Positions 56,656 to 64,000 of a stretch of 64,000 nucleotides of DNA are shown piece after piece. The translations under genes were made by a program, and so were the position numbers. Source of the DNA: Streptococcus varani (GTDB lineage Bacteria > Bacillota > Bacilli > Lactobacillales > Streptococcaceae); NCBI RefSeq assembly GCF_001375655.1, contig NZ_CTEN01000003.1:62001-126000 (forward strand). The letters run 5' to 3'. The notes below the pieces were generated by a model that was given only the letters and a program-made list of their open reading frames with translations, was not told where the DNA came from and did no database searches. How positions within the stretch are numbered: position 1 is the stretch's first letter; every line of letters begins with the position of its first letter.

Positions 56656-57576
56656 CTATTTTGATAGGGTTTCTGCGAACTTTTTCTTAATATAATTGGC
56701 AGAAGCTTCTAATTTAGCTTCTTCTTCCTCAGTCAAAGAAAGCTGAACCTGTTCAATAATCCCTTGCCGACCAACAATGGCTGGATAAGAAAGATAGGTT
56801 TGGTATTTTTCATAGTAGACGGAAACAGGTAGTTCTTCATAGCTGTCTGATACAACTGCTAGAGCTAGGCGAATAGCCGCTGAAGCAATGCCATAGCTGG
56901 TGTATTTTTTACCATAAAAAACTCTATGTCCGCCCATGATCGATTCCTTAGCCAAATCTTCTAAAAGTTCTACTGGAGCAATGTCAACAATAGACTGACC
57001 CTTAATGCGGACCTGACTCCAAGCTGTAAATTGAGAATTGCCATGTTCTCCTAAATTATAACCGTAGACACTGCGAGGGTTGACCTGAAAATGCTGTCCA
57101 ACAGCCCGTTTCATACGAGCCGTATCTAAAAGTGTTCCCGTGCCAATTACGCGCTCCTTGGGTAAGCCACTATAGTGCTGGAAGAGGCTGGTAACTACAT
57201 CGACCGGATTGGTGATGACAATGAGGACTCCTGCAAAGCCAACTCTTTTTAACTCTTCAGCTACAAGAGGCACTTGCTTAGCAGTAAAGATCAATTCAGC
57301 AAAACGATCGGCATCTAGATTGTCCTGAAGAGCAATATCCCCCAAGGCAGAAATAACCACGTCTGCATCTGCCAAAGCATCATAATCATTCATGATGATA
57401 TTGGCATGATGGTGAATGTTCATTGCAGCATCTTGAAAATCAGTCATATCCGCTGTAACTTTTGTTTCATTGGTATCAATCAAGACATAATCGTCAAAGG
57501 CACCCTGGGCAATTAAACCATGAGCCGTTGTTGAGCCAACATGGCCCATGCCAATAATTCCTACTTTTCGTGACAT
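56656..57576 (-). CDS. L-2-hydroxyisocaproate dehydrogenase (LDH family)
   Basis: 306 residues. Rossmann motif GMGHVGS, the LDH/MDH catalytic region GEHGNSQF with His, and a substrate loop differing from true L-lactate dehydrogenases, as in lactobacillar HicDH. Reduces branched-chain 2-oxo acids with NADH. Alone in its unit, divergent from the DAHP synthase gene. Another LDH-like substrate cannot be excluded. Confidence 0.85.
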   Translation of the reverse strand: MSRKVGIIGMGHVGSTTAHGLIAQGAFDDYVLIDTNETKVTADMTDFQDAAMNIHHHANIIMNDYDALADADVVISALGDIALQDNLDADRFAELIFTAKQVPLVAEELKRVGFAGVLIVITNPVDVVTSLFQHYSGLPKERVIGTGTLLDTARMKRAVGQHFQVNPRSVYGYNLGEHGNSQFTAWSQVRIKGQSIVDIAPVELLEDLAKESIMGGHRVFYGKKYTSYGIASAAIRLALAVVSDSYEELPVSVYYEKYQTYLSYPAIVGRQGIIEQVQLSLTEEEEAKLEASANYIKKKFAETLSK

Positions 57577-57676
57577 AAGATATCTCCCTATCCTTATTTT
57601 TTATCCTTATTATACACCACTTTCTATTTTGTAGACCCTCTTATATATGTCATTTGTGACTTATATCCAAAATTGT

Positions 57677-57704
57677 TTGAATATTTTGAAAAAAGTGCTA
57701 TAAT
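57677..57704 (+). promoter_or_regulatory. Promoter of the DAHP synthase gene
   Basis: TTGAAT (57677-57682), 16-bp spacer, TATAAT (57699-57704), then AGGAGGAAG before the ATG. No T-box-like or leader-peptide structure was evident in the short leader. Confidence 0.65.
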
Positions 57705-57746
57705 ATGCCCAATCTATTATGGAGAAAATTAGGAGGAAGATGACCC

Positions 57747-58772
57747 ATGTTTAAGAAAATCAGTGAGCAAATCAATATTGAAGATGTTAAGGAACACTCA
57801 AAGCTGAGTCCAGCTGCATTCGCTCGAAAAGAGGAGCGAGACCGAGAATTAGAAGCCATTCTAAAGGGTGAAGATGACCGCCTACTCTTGGTCATAGGAC
57901 CCTGTTCATCCGATAATGAAGAGGCGGTCTTGGACTACGCCCATCGTCTAGCTAAACTTCAGGAAAAGTTCAAAGACAAAATTTTCATGGTAATGCGAGT
58001 CTACACCGCTAAGCCACGAACAAATGGTGATGGCTATAAGGGACTCATGCATCAACCAGATACAGATGCTGCACCAAGTCTAATTAATGGAATTAAGGCT
58101 GTCCGCAATTTGCATTATCGCGTGATTAGTGAGACTGGCTTGACAACCGCTGATGAAATGCTTTATCCAGAAAATCTATCCCTTGTGGATGACTTGGTCT
58201 CCTACATTGCTATCGGAGCTCGTTCAGTAGAAAACCAACAACACCGCTTCGTCGCTTCTGGTATCGATGTACCTACAGGTATGAAAAATCCGACTTCTGG
58301 GAACCTCAAGGTCATGTTTAATGGAATTTTTGCTGCTCAGAAAAAGCAATCCTTCCTCTTCAATGCCTCAGAAGTAGAAACTTCTGGTAATCCGCTAGCT
58401 CATGTTATCCTCCGTGGTGCCACAAACGAAAACGGATCCTACCTCCCCAACTACTACTATGACAATCTGCTCGAAACCATTAAACTCTATCAGGATTTCG
58501 GCCTAGAGAATCCTTTTATCATTATCGACACCAACCATGATAATTCTGGTAAAAATTATCTGGAACAAATTCGCATTGTCCGCCAAACCCTCATCAACCG
58601 TGCCTGGAATGAATCCATCCACAAGTATGTCCGTGGCTTTATGATCGAGTCTTATATCGAAGATGGTCGCCAGGATAATCCAGATGTTTACGGTAAATCC
58701 ATTACAGACCCATGTTTAGGTTGGGACAAAACACAGGAACTGATTGAGGAAATCTATCAGACTAGCAAATAA
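57747..58772 (+). CDS. aroG: 3-deoxy-7-phosphoheptulonate (DAHP) synthase, class I
   Basis: 341 residues of the AroF/G/H type: LLVIGPCSSDNEEAVLDYA, RVYTAKPRTNGDGYKG and TNHDNSGKNY. Makes DAHP from PEP and erythrose-4-phosphate, the first step of the shikimate pathway. First gene of a plus-strand group with aroE and aroB. Which amino acid controls it is not visible. Confidence 0.93.
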   Translation: MFKKISEQINIEDVKEHSKLSPAAFARKEERDRELEAILKGEDDRLLLVIGPCSSDNEEAVLDYAHRLAKLQEKFKDKIFMVMRVYTAKPRTNGDGYKGLMHQPDTDAAPSLINGIKAVRNLHYRVISETGLTTADEMLYPENLSLVDDLVSYIAIGARSVENQQHRFVASGIDVPTGMKNPTSGNLKVMFNGIFAAQKKQSFLFNASEVETSGNPLAHVILRGATNENGSYLPNYYYDNLLETIKLYQDFGLENPFIIIDTNHDNSGKNYLEQIRIVRQTLINRAWNESIHKYVRGFMIESYIEDGRQDNPDVYGKSITDPCLGWDKTQELIEEIYQTSK

Positions 58773-58803
58773 AAATCCAAACACCGTTCAGAGGAGAAAA
58801 TCT

Positions 58804-59670
58804 ATGCCAATTGATGGACACACACGTTTAGCTGCAGTTGTTGCCAGACCTATTAAACACTCCATTTCCCCCTTTATCCATAATTATGCCTTTGACAAGG
58901 CTGGCATCAATGGGGTTTATGTGGCCTGGGATATTCCTGAGAGTGACTTAGAAGCTACTGTTTCCAATATCAAACGCTATGATATGTTTGGTATCAACAT
59001 TTCCATGCCCTATAAACGAGCCGTAATGGCCTATATGGATGAGCTGACGGATTCCGCCAAGCTGATTGGAGCAGTCAACACTGTTATCCACCAGGATGGA
59101 AAATTGACTGGCCACAACACAGATGGAATTGGCTTCTTTAGAAGTTTGGAAACCTATGCCAATTTCCAAGTCAAAGATAAAACAGTGACCATTTTGGGAG
59201 CTGGTGGTGCTGGTACAGCCATCATCGCTCAAGCTGCCTTAAACGGTGCTAAAAAAATCAACATTTTCAACCAAAGCCAATATTTGCAAGAGACAATCGA
59301 AAAAGCTCAAAAAATTGCTGCTGCAACTGGCGTCAAGCTAGAGGTATTTCCAGTTGAAGATTGGGAGCTCATTCAAGAAAAAATCATGGAGTCAGACTTA
59401 TTGGTCAATGCTACTTCTGTCGGCATGAATGGAAAGTCCATGCTCTTGCGAGAAGATACGGTCTTTCCTGAGGGAATCCAAATCGCTGATGTCATCTACC
59501 AACCCTTTGAGACTCCCTTCTTACAATTTGCCCGCAGTAAGGGATTGCCAGCCATCAATGGATTGGGCATGCTTCTTTTTCAAGCGGCTGAAGCCTTTGA
59601 GGCTTGGACTGGACAAAAAATGCCAACAGACCAAATTTGGGCTGCCTTGGAAGAGAAATACAGCAAATAA
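58804..59670 (+). CDS. aroE: Shikimate dehydrogenase
   Basis: 288 residues from the ATG at 58804 (AGAGGAGAAAATC upstream); an ATG at 58744 lies inside the preceding gene and is rejected. Contains ARPIKHSISPFIHN (a variation of the shikimate-binding SxS motif), NISMPYK, NTDGIGF and the NADP fold ILGAGGAGTAI. Reduces 3-dehydroshikimate. Expressed with aroB. Confidence 0.93.
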   Translation: MPIDGHTRLAAVVARPIKHSISPFIHNYAFDKAGINGVYVAWDIPESDLEATVSNIKRYDMFGINISMPYKRAVMAYMDELTDSAKLIGAVNTVIHQDGKLTGHNTDGIGFFRSLETYANFQVKDKTVTILGAGGAGTAIIAQAALNGAKKINIFNQSQYLQETIEKAQKIAAATGVKLEVFPVEDWELIQEKIMESDLLVNATSVGMNGKSMLLREDTVFPEGIQIADVIYQPFETPFLQFARSKGLPAINGLGMLLFQAAEAFEAWTGQKMPTDQIWAALEEKYSK

Positions 59671-59700
59671 AATGCATGGAAAGAGAAAGCAGGTGATTTT

Positions 59701-60768
59701 GTGCAATTGAAAGTTAATCTACCCCATCATCCCTATGATTTAGTTATTGAAAAAGGCAGTTTGATCAAGACCGGACAATGGGTGGCCAGCCTCTGGAAAC
59801 CGCAAAAGATTGCCATTGTGACAGACGATAAGGTTGGTCCCCTCTATGCTCAAAGGGTCACATCCAGTTTGGAAGAAGCCGGTTTCCCAGTCATTCTTTT
59901 CGAATTTCCAGAAGGGGAAGCTAGCAAGAGTTTAGAAGTCAGCCAGCAAATTTATGAATTTTTGGTCAAAAATGATATGACTCGAAGCGATGCTATCATT
60001 GCACTTGGTGGCGGTGTTGTTGGAGACTTGGCTGGTTTTGTTGCCTCAACCTACATGCGGGGAATCCATTTCTTACAGATTCCAACCAGCTTGACAGCTC
60101 AGGTAGACTCCTCCATTGGTGGAAAGACTGGGGTCAACACACCATTTGCAAAGAACATGGTCGGAAGTTTCTATCAGCCCGATGGCGTCCTCATCGACCC
60201 TCTTACCCTTCATACTCTCGGACAACGAGAGCTGATCGAAGGCATGGGAGAGGTCATCAAATATGGCCTGATTGAAGACCTAGAGCTCTGGCAGGAACTT
60301 CAAGATATGGACGGTTCTCCTGAGTCAATTTTGGAGCATGCTGAAAGCCTGATTTATCGTTCCTGCGAGGTCAAGCGAAAAATTGTGGTGGCCGATGAAC
60401 TGGATAAGGGCCTCCGACTCCATCTAAACTTCGGACATACAATCGGACACGCCATCGAGTCTACAGCCGGTTACGGCCAGGTCATGCACGGGGAAGCCGT
60501 GGTAATCGGGATGGTTCAGATTTCCCGAGTCGCAGAAAAAAAAGGACTCATGCCGGCAGGAATCACCGAGCAAATCATCACCATGTGCCAAAAATTTGGT
60601 CTTCCGACTTCTCATGAACCCTGGAACACGGATGACCTCTATATGGCCTTGACTCATGATAAAAAGGCTCGAGGCAAGTCTATCCAGACCATTATCGTGC
60701 CTAAATTAGGATCCGCAGCCATCAATCAAATTCCTTTAGAAGAAATGAAGGACTATTTGAAAAAATAA
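59701..60768 (+). CDS. aroB: 3-dehydroquinate synthase
   Basis: 355 residues from a GTG with AGGTGA upstream. NAD- and zinc-binding features: [29 protein letters not shown], and metal ligands in [12 protein letters not shown] and MHGEAV. Converts DAHP to 3-dehydroquinate. A strong bidirectional hairpin follows. Confidence 0.95.
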   Translation: MQLKVNLPHHPYDLVIEKGSLIKTGQWVASLWKPQKIAIVTDDKVGPLYAQRVTSSLEEAGFPVILFEFPEGEASKSLEVSQQIYEFLVKNDMTRSDAIIALGGGVVGDLAGFVASTYMRGIHFLQIPTSLTAQVDSSIGGKTGVNTPFAKNMVGSFYQPDGVLIDPLTLHTLGQRELIEGMGEVIKYGLIEDLELWQELQDMDGSPESILEHAESLIYRSCEVKRKIVVADELDKGLRLHLNFGHTIGHAIESTAGYGQVMHGEAVVIGMVQISRVAEKKGLMPAGITEQIITMCQKFGLPTSHEPWNTDDLYMALTHDKKARGKSIQTIIVPKLGSAAINQIPLEEMKDYLKK

Positions 60769-60812
60769 GAAATAAGAAAGTTAACAGAAGTAAGCAAAAA
60801 AATCCAGAACTC

Positions 60813-60863
60813 AAAAAAGGTATAGAATCAGCTTATCAAACAAGTTGATTCTATACCTTTTTT
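60813..60863. terminator. Bidirectional terminator between aroB and the flavoprotein
   Basis: AAAAAAGGTATAGAATCA pairs with TGATTCTATACCTTTTTT (18-bp arms), with A- and T-runs that suit both strands. The two genes converge here. Confidence 0.92.
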
Positions 60864-60946
60864 AGAGTATTCAATTGTCAAAGATCGGCTGGGATTTGAG
60901 TTTTTCGTTAGCCTTTTTTCATCTTGTTATTTGATCTGAGAGAAAC

Positions 60947-63856
60947 TTACTTTTCCGCGATCTGTTCTGCAGCTAATTTACCAGAAGTTAATGCCCATGC
61001 ATTATTTGCGCCGGATGGGGAGTCTGTCCCCATCACACCACCAACTACTTCACCGGCGGCATAGAGACCTTTGATGATACTGTCTTTGGTATTAACAACT
61101 TCAAGACTATCATTGACAACCAAGCTACCCATTGTGGTTGCAAAGCGTGGTTTTTGCTCAATCAAGTAATATGGACCAGCACCAACAGGCACTTGGAGGA
61201 AACGAAGTTCACGATGGAAATCTTCATCCTCACCTTTAGCGACAAAATCATTATAACGAGCAACCGTACTTTCTAAGGTTGCAGCATCAATACCAGCCAC
61301 ATCAGCTAGCTCTGCCAGAGTTTGGCCGTGGTAGAGGTAAGGTGTTTCACGACCGTTACTGTCCAACCATTTTTCAACTTCAGCAGATGAAATACCACCT
61401 TCGGCAATCCCTTCACGGAAACTCTCAAAATGTTTTTGGTCAAGAAGCAAGTAGAGAATTTTTGGTTCTTGTTCCAGAAGAACTTCCAGAATATCATGGT
61501 TGGAGGCCCGTTCATTGACAACACGTTTTCCTTGACCATCTAGAAGTAAGCCATTTTCTTTGAGGACACGCAGATTTCCATCAATAGTTGATTTTGCTTT
61601 ACCAGGTGCCACTTCCAAACCATTTGGATAAATCTTACCAAGATTCATCATCCGTGTTGCAGCATCGATACCAGGAGCTTGTGCCATTTGCACACCTTCT
61701 CCCATTGAGGAATTGGTACCATAGAAGAGAACATCTTTTAGCTCATCTGGCAACATATCCTTATTATTACCATAGCCACCTGTTGTTAGGATAACACCTT
61801 TTGCCTTGATGCGGTGAGTTGTTCCATTTTCTTCTATGGCTACTAAACCAGTCACATTTCCTTTTCCATCTGTCAAGAGTTCTTCTGCCTTAGTTTGCAG
61901 TAAGACTTGAACATTGGAAGCAGCCATTTTTGCACGAATGGAAGCCGCAAATCCATGACCACCATGGGCGTAAGCTAGTTCCCGATCCTTGGCATATTCA
62001 GCTAGGACATGGAGTCCTGTCTCTGTATCATATTCGACACCGATATATTCATGAACCCAGTCAGTCGCTTGTCCAACATTCTCTGTCAATAGGGTCAAGA
62101 GCGAACGAACATTTTGCCCATTACCATTAGCCATAAAATCATCAAACATTGATTCTGGTGTATCGTCTGTCACACCAGCTGCTTTTTGAAGTTTTGAGCC
62201 CATAACAACCTGATTTCCACCAGAGACAGAAATGGCACCACCGATAAAGCTCAGTTTTTCAACCAAAACTGTCTTGAGACCCAGTTCATCGGCACGTAAG
62301 GATGCTGCGATACCTGCTGCACCGCCCCCGACAACAACCACATCTACTTCTTCTTCAAGCACTTGAGTTGATTTTTCCATGACTGGCTTTTGACGGGCCT
62401 TGAGAACATCGACTGCATCCTGTCCACTAGCTTTTCGAGCAGCATCAGAGACACCATCAATCACCCCTTGTGAGGTTGATGATGCTCCGGATACAGCATC
62501 AACATTGAGGGTTTGGAATTCGATGATTTGTTTTGGAATCCGTTCAAACACTAAGTCGGATAGACCTTCTGATTCATCGGCACTGTCAATTTCAATGGCA
62601 GTAATCTGATGACTATCGAAGGTTACAACCATTGGCAATTCATTATTGTGACCATGAGCTGTCACATGGTATTGACCAGCCTTAAATTCGAGTGGTTTAC
62701 TCATCAACTCTTCTAAACGAGCTTCCTTGGCTTTTTCAGTTTCAACATCCTTAACCAAAAAGAAAGACTCATCCATGAAATCCCATAGAGGTTCTGGGAT
62801 AAAGAGGGCTTCACGGTCCTTCACATCTGCATAAGGTTGTACTTTTTCTCCTTTTTTGACGGTAGTAGCCCAATCTGGATCCACCAAGAAACCTTTAGCG
62901 ACTGCAAGCAAATCATAACCAGCTTCTAAGGCTCCTTCTGCATCCTCTTTCTGCATGATCCCACCAACACCAATGATAGGAGTTTGTGCCAATTTTCCTG
63001 ATTTGACTTTATTGTATTTACTGATGAGCATCTCTGGATCACTAGCATCAACAATAGAATTACGACTATAGATCCCCATTGAAAAATGGAAATAATCTAA
63101 ATCATATTCAGCCAATTCATTTAAGAGATAGATGGTATCTTCAAAGCGAATACCTGGTTCTTCCAATTCTTCTGGTGAGAAACGGTAACCGAGTACAAAG
63201 TTCCTAGAGCCTTCTTCTTCAATGACTTTCTTGGCTGCCTTGACGACTTCAATCGGAAATTTAGCCCGTTTTTCAATGGTACCACCCCAGGCATCTTGGC
63301 GACGATTTGAGTGTGGTGAGAAAAATTGTTGCAAGAGGTAAGTATTTGCTCCGTGCAATTCTACTCCATCAAAACCAGCCTTGATAGCACGGCGAACCCC
63401 TTCAGCAAAGAAGTCGACCAAATCTAAAATCTCATGGTGATTGAGTTCAGTAGGTATCGGAGCACCCGGACGAAGAGCTGCAACTGGCGATGCAGAAACT
63501 GGATTTTTCCCTTCGTTCATATTTGGGAAGCCCATACGACCAGCATGGTAAATCTGAATGATGGCTTTTGAACCCTTGTCCTGAATTGCCTTTGCAAGTT
63601 TAGCTAGACCAGGGATTTTATCGTCCTTGTCAATTCCTACTGCACCATAGAAACCGCGACCATGGTTTTCAATAAAAGCAGATTCAACGATAACTGCTCC
63701 AACCTCACCAGAACGGTGGGCGTAATAGTCAACCAACTCGTGTGGAATCTTCCCATCAAAATAAGCTGACTGGGTCGTCATTGGTGAGATAAGGATTCTG
63801 TTCTTCAGTTCAAGACCAGATTTTAAAGTGAAATTTTCAAATAATTGCTTGGACAT
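60947..63856 (-). CDS. Fused OYE / FMN_bind / FAD_binding_2 reductase (fumarate- or enoate-reductase type)
   Basis: 969 residues. Residues 1 to about 350 are an Old Yellow Enzyme-like NADH:flavin oxidoreductase (NRILISPMTTQSAYF, ELHGANTYLLQQFFSPHSNRR). About 390-480 is an FMN_bind domain with the covalent-FMN motif DAVSGASS. About 490-965 is a flavoprotein of the fumarate reductase family (VVVGGGAAGIAASLRA, GALxxTGGYGNN-like, ASGANNAWALTSG). Soluble NADH-dependent fumarate or cinnamate-type reductases share this build and need ApbE to attach FMN. The substrate is not readable. The ATG overlaps the RBS region at the end of aroD, so they form one operon. Confidence 0.88.
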   Translation of the reverse strand: MSKQLFENFTLKSGLELKNRILISPMTTQSAYFDGKIPHELVDYYAHRSGEVGAVIVESAFIENHGRGFYGAVGIDKDDKIPGLAKLAKAIQDKGSKAIIQIYHAGRMGFPNMNEGKNPVSASPVAALRPGAPIPTELNHHEILDLVDFFAEGVRRAIKAGFDGVELHGANTYLLQQFFSPHSNRRQDAWGGTIEKRAKFPIEVVKAAKKVIEEEGSRNFVLGYRFSPEELEEPGIRFEDTIYLLNELAEYDLDYFHFSMGIYSRNSIVDASDPEMLISKYNKVKSGKLAQTPIIGVGGIMQKEDAEGALEAGYDLLAVAKGFLVDPDWATTVKKGEKVQPYADVKDREALFIPEPLWDFMDESFFLVKDVETEKAKEARLEELMSKPLEFKAGQYHVTAHGHNNELPMVVTFDSHQITAIEIDSADESEGLSDLVFERIPKQIIEFQTLNVDAVSGASSTSQGVIDGVSDAARKASGQDAVDVLKARQKPVMEKSTQVLEEEVDVVVVGGGAAGIAASLRADELGLKTVLVEKLSFIGGAISVSGGNQVVMGSKLQKAAGVTDDTPESMFDDFMANGNGQNVRSLLTLLTENVGQATDWVHEYIGVEYDTETGLHVLAEYAKDRELAYAHGGHGFAASIRAKMAASNVQVLLQTKAEELLTDGKGNVTGLVAIEENGTTHRIKAKGVILTTGGYGNNKDMLPDELKDVLFYGTNSSMGEGVQMAQAPGIDAATRMMNLGKIYPNGLEVAPGKAKSTIDGNLRVLKENGLLLDGQGKRVVNERASNHDILEVLLEQEPKILYLLLDQKHFESFREGIAEGGISSAEVEKWLDSNGRETPYLYHGQTLAELADVAGIDAATLESTVARYNDFVAKGEDEDFHRELRFLQVPVGAGPYYLIEQKPRFATTMGSLVVNDSLEVVNTKDSIIKGLYAAGEVVGGVMGTDSPSGANNAWALTSGKLAAEQIAEK

Positions 63857-63858
63857 CT

Positions 63859-64000
63859 TTACTCCTCGTTGCTTAATTTCAAAGTTGATAAGATAGTGCG
63901 TAATTCTGCTACGGGTACTTGACCCGGAGCTGATGCTTTAGCAGCTGCTCCGAAAGTTGCAGACGAACCAAATACTTCACCACTTACCCGGCTGACCATA
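63859..64000 (-). CDS. aroD: 3-dehydroquinate dehydratase, type I (3' end only)
   Basis: The last 46 codons end at TAA (63861-63859). [31 protein letters not shown] matches the C-terminus of type I dehydroquinases, including the conserved S-A-P-G-Q segment that closes over the active site. The 5' end is beyond the window. It is just upstream of the flavoprotein gene on the same strand. Confidence 0.85.
   Translation of the reverse strand, partial: MVSRVSGEVFGSSATFGAAAKASAPGQVPVAELRTILSTLKLSNEE

Overview
The window reads as a low-GC Gram-positive chromosome, most likely Streptococcus (S. suis-like; species not provable from here). Host genes rlmD, an LCP-family gene, pheA-aroK-aroA and aroE-aroB follow streptococcal order. 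From the left edge to about 51.2 kb it is occupied by an integrated siphophage-type element. Its right end lies inside the 3' end of rlmD, at an 8-bp sequence (51168-51175) that I recall as the core site of the Phi-m46.1 / lambda-Sa04 family of streptococcal prophages and ICEs, which insert in this gene (rum) with a large serine recombinase. The recombinase gene is cut by the left edge, so the left attachment site is outside the window.

Prophage layout. 1-1.2 kb: serine integrase. 1.4-21.1 kb (minus strand, so transcription runs from high to low coordinates): small and large terminase, a toxin-antitoxin 'moron', portal (interrupted by an in-frame TAA), ClpP-like protease, capsid, connector and head-completion proteins, tail tube, frameshifted tail chaperones, tape measure, Dit, Tal with carbohydrate-binding-like modules, holin and a multidomain endolysin. 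21.2-25.7 kb: small proteins, a C5 and an N4/N6 DNA methyltransferase, a zinc-finger protein, HNH endonuclease and a candidate cos region. 25.7-30.4 kb: a late activator with a phased-repeat promoter, SNF2 helicase, VRR-NUC nuclease and primase-helicase. 30.7-35.1 kb (plus strand, divergent): small proteins, DUF2800 Cas4-like nuclease, Enc34-type ssDNA-binding protein and a family A DNA polymerase. 35.1-38.8 kb: a sigma-like factor, an ImmA/IrrE metalloprotease with HTH, and a LexA/cI-like self-cleaving repressor.

The most interesting cargo is at 38.9-50.8 kb. It is one minus-strand, translationally coupled operon: class B sortase, a six-helix membrane protein, a 3228-residue secreted Rhs/YD-repeat polymorphic toxin with a C-terminal PD-(D/E)XK-like nuclease module, and two presumed immunity genes. 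All four junctions are 4-bp ATGA overlaps and the operon has its own sigma-A-type promoter. A WapA/CDI-like antibacterial toxin with a dedicated sortase, carried as lysogenic-conversion cargo, is the best candidate here for an undescribed system.

Two regulatory patterns stand out. A bipartite element (CGGAAAA...TACCTAG, 21 nt from start to start in every copy) precedes the integrase, the primase operon and the polymerase operon. A row of hexamers at exact 11-bp spacing precedes the late genes, immediately downstream of the presumed late activator.

Right of 51.2 kb is housekeeping DNA: rlmD, LCP, pheA, aroK, aroA and a hydroxyisocaproate dehydrogenase (minus); DAHP synthase, aroE and aroB (plus); then an OYE/FMN_bind/FAD reductase and the end of aroD (minus).
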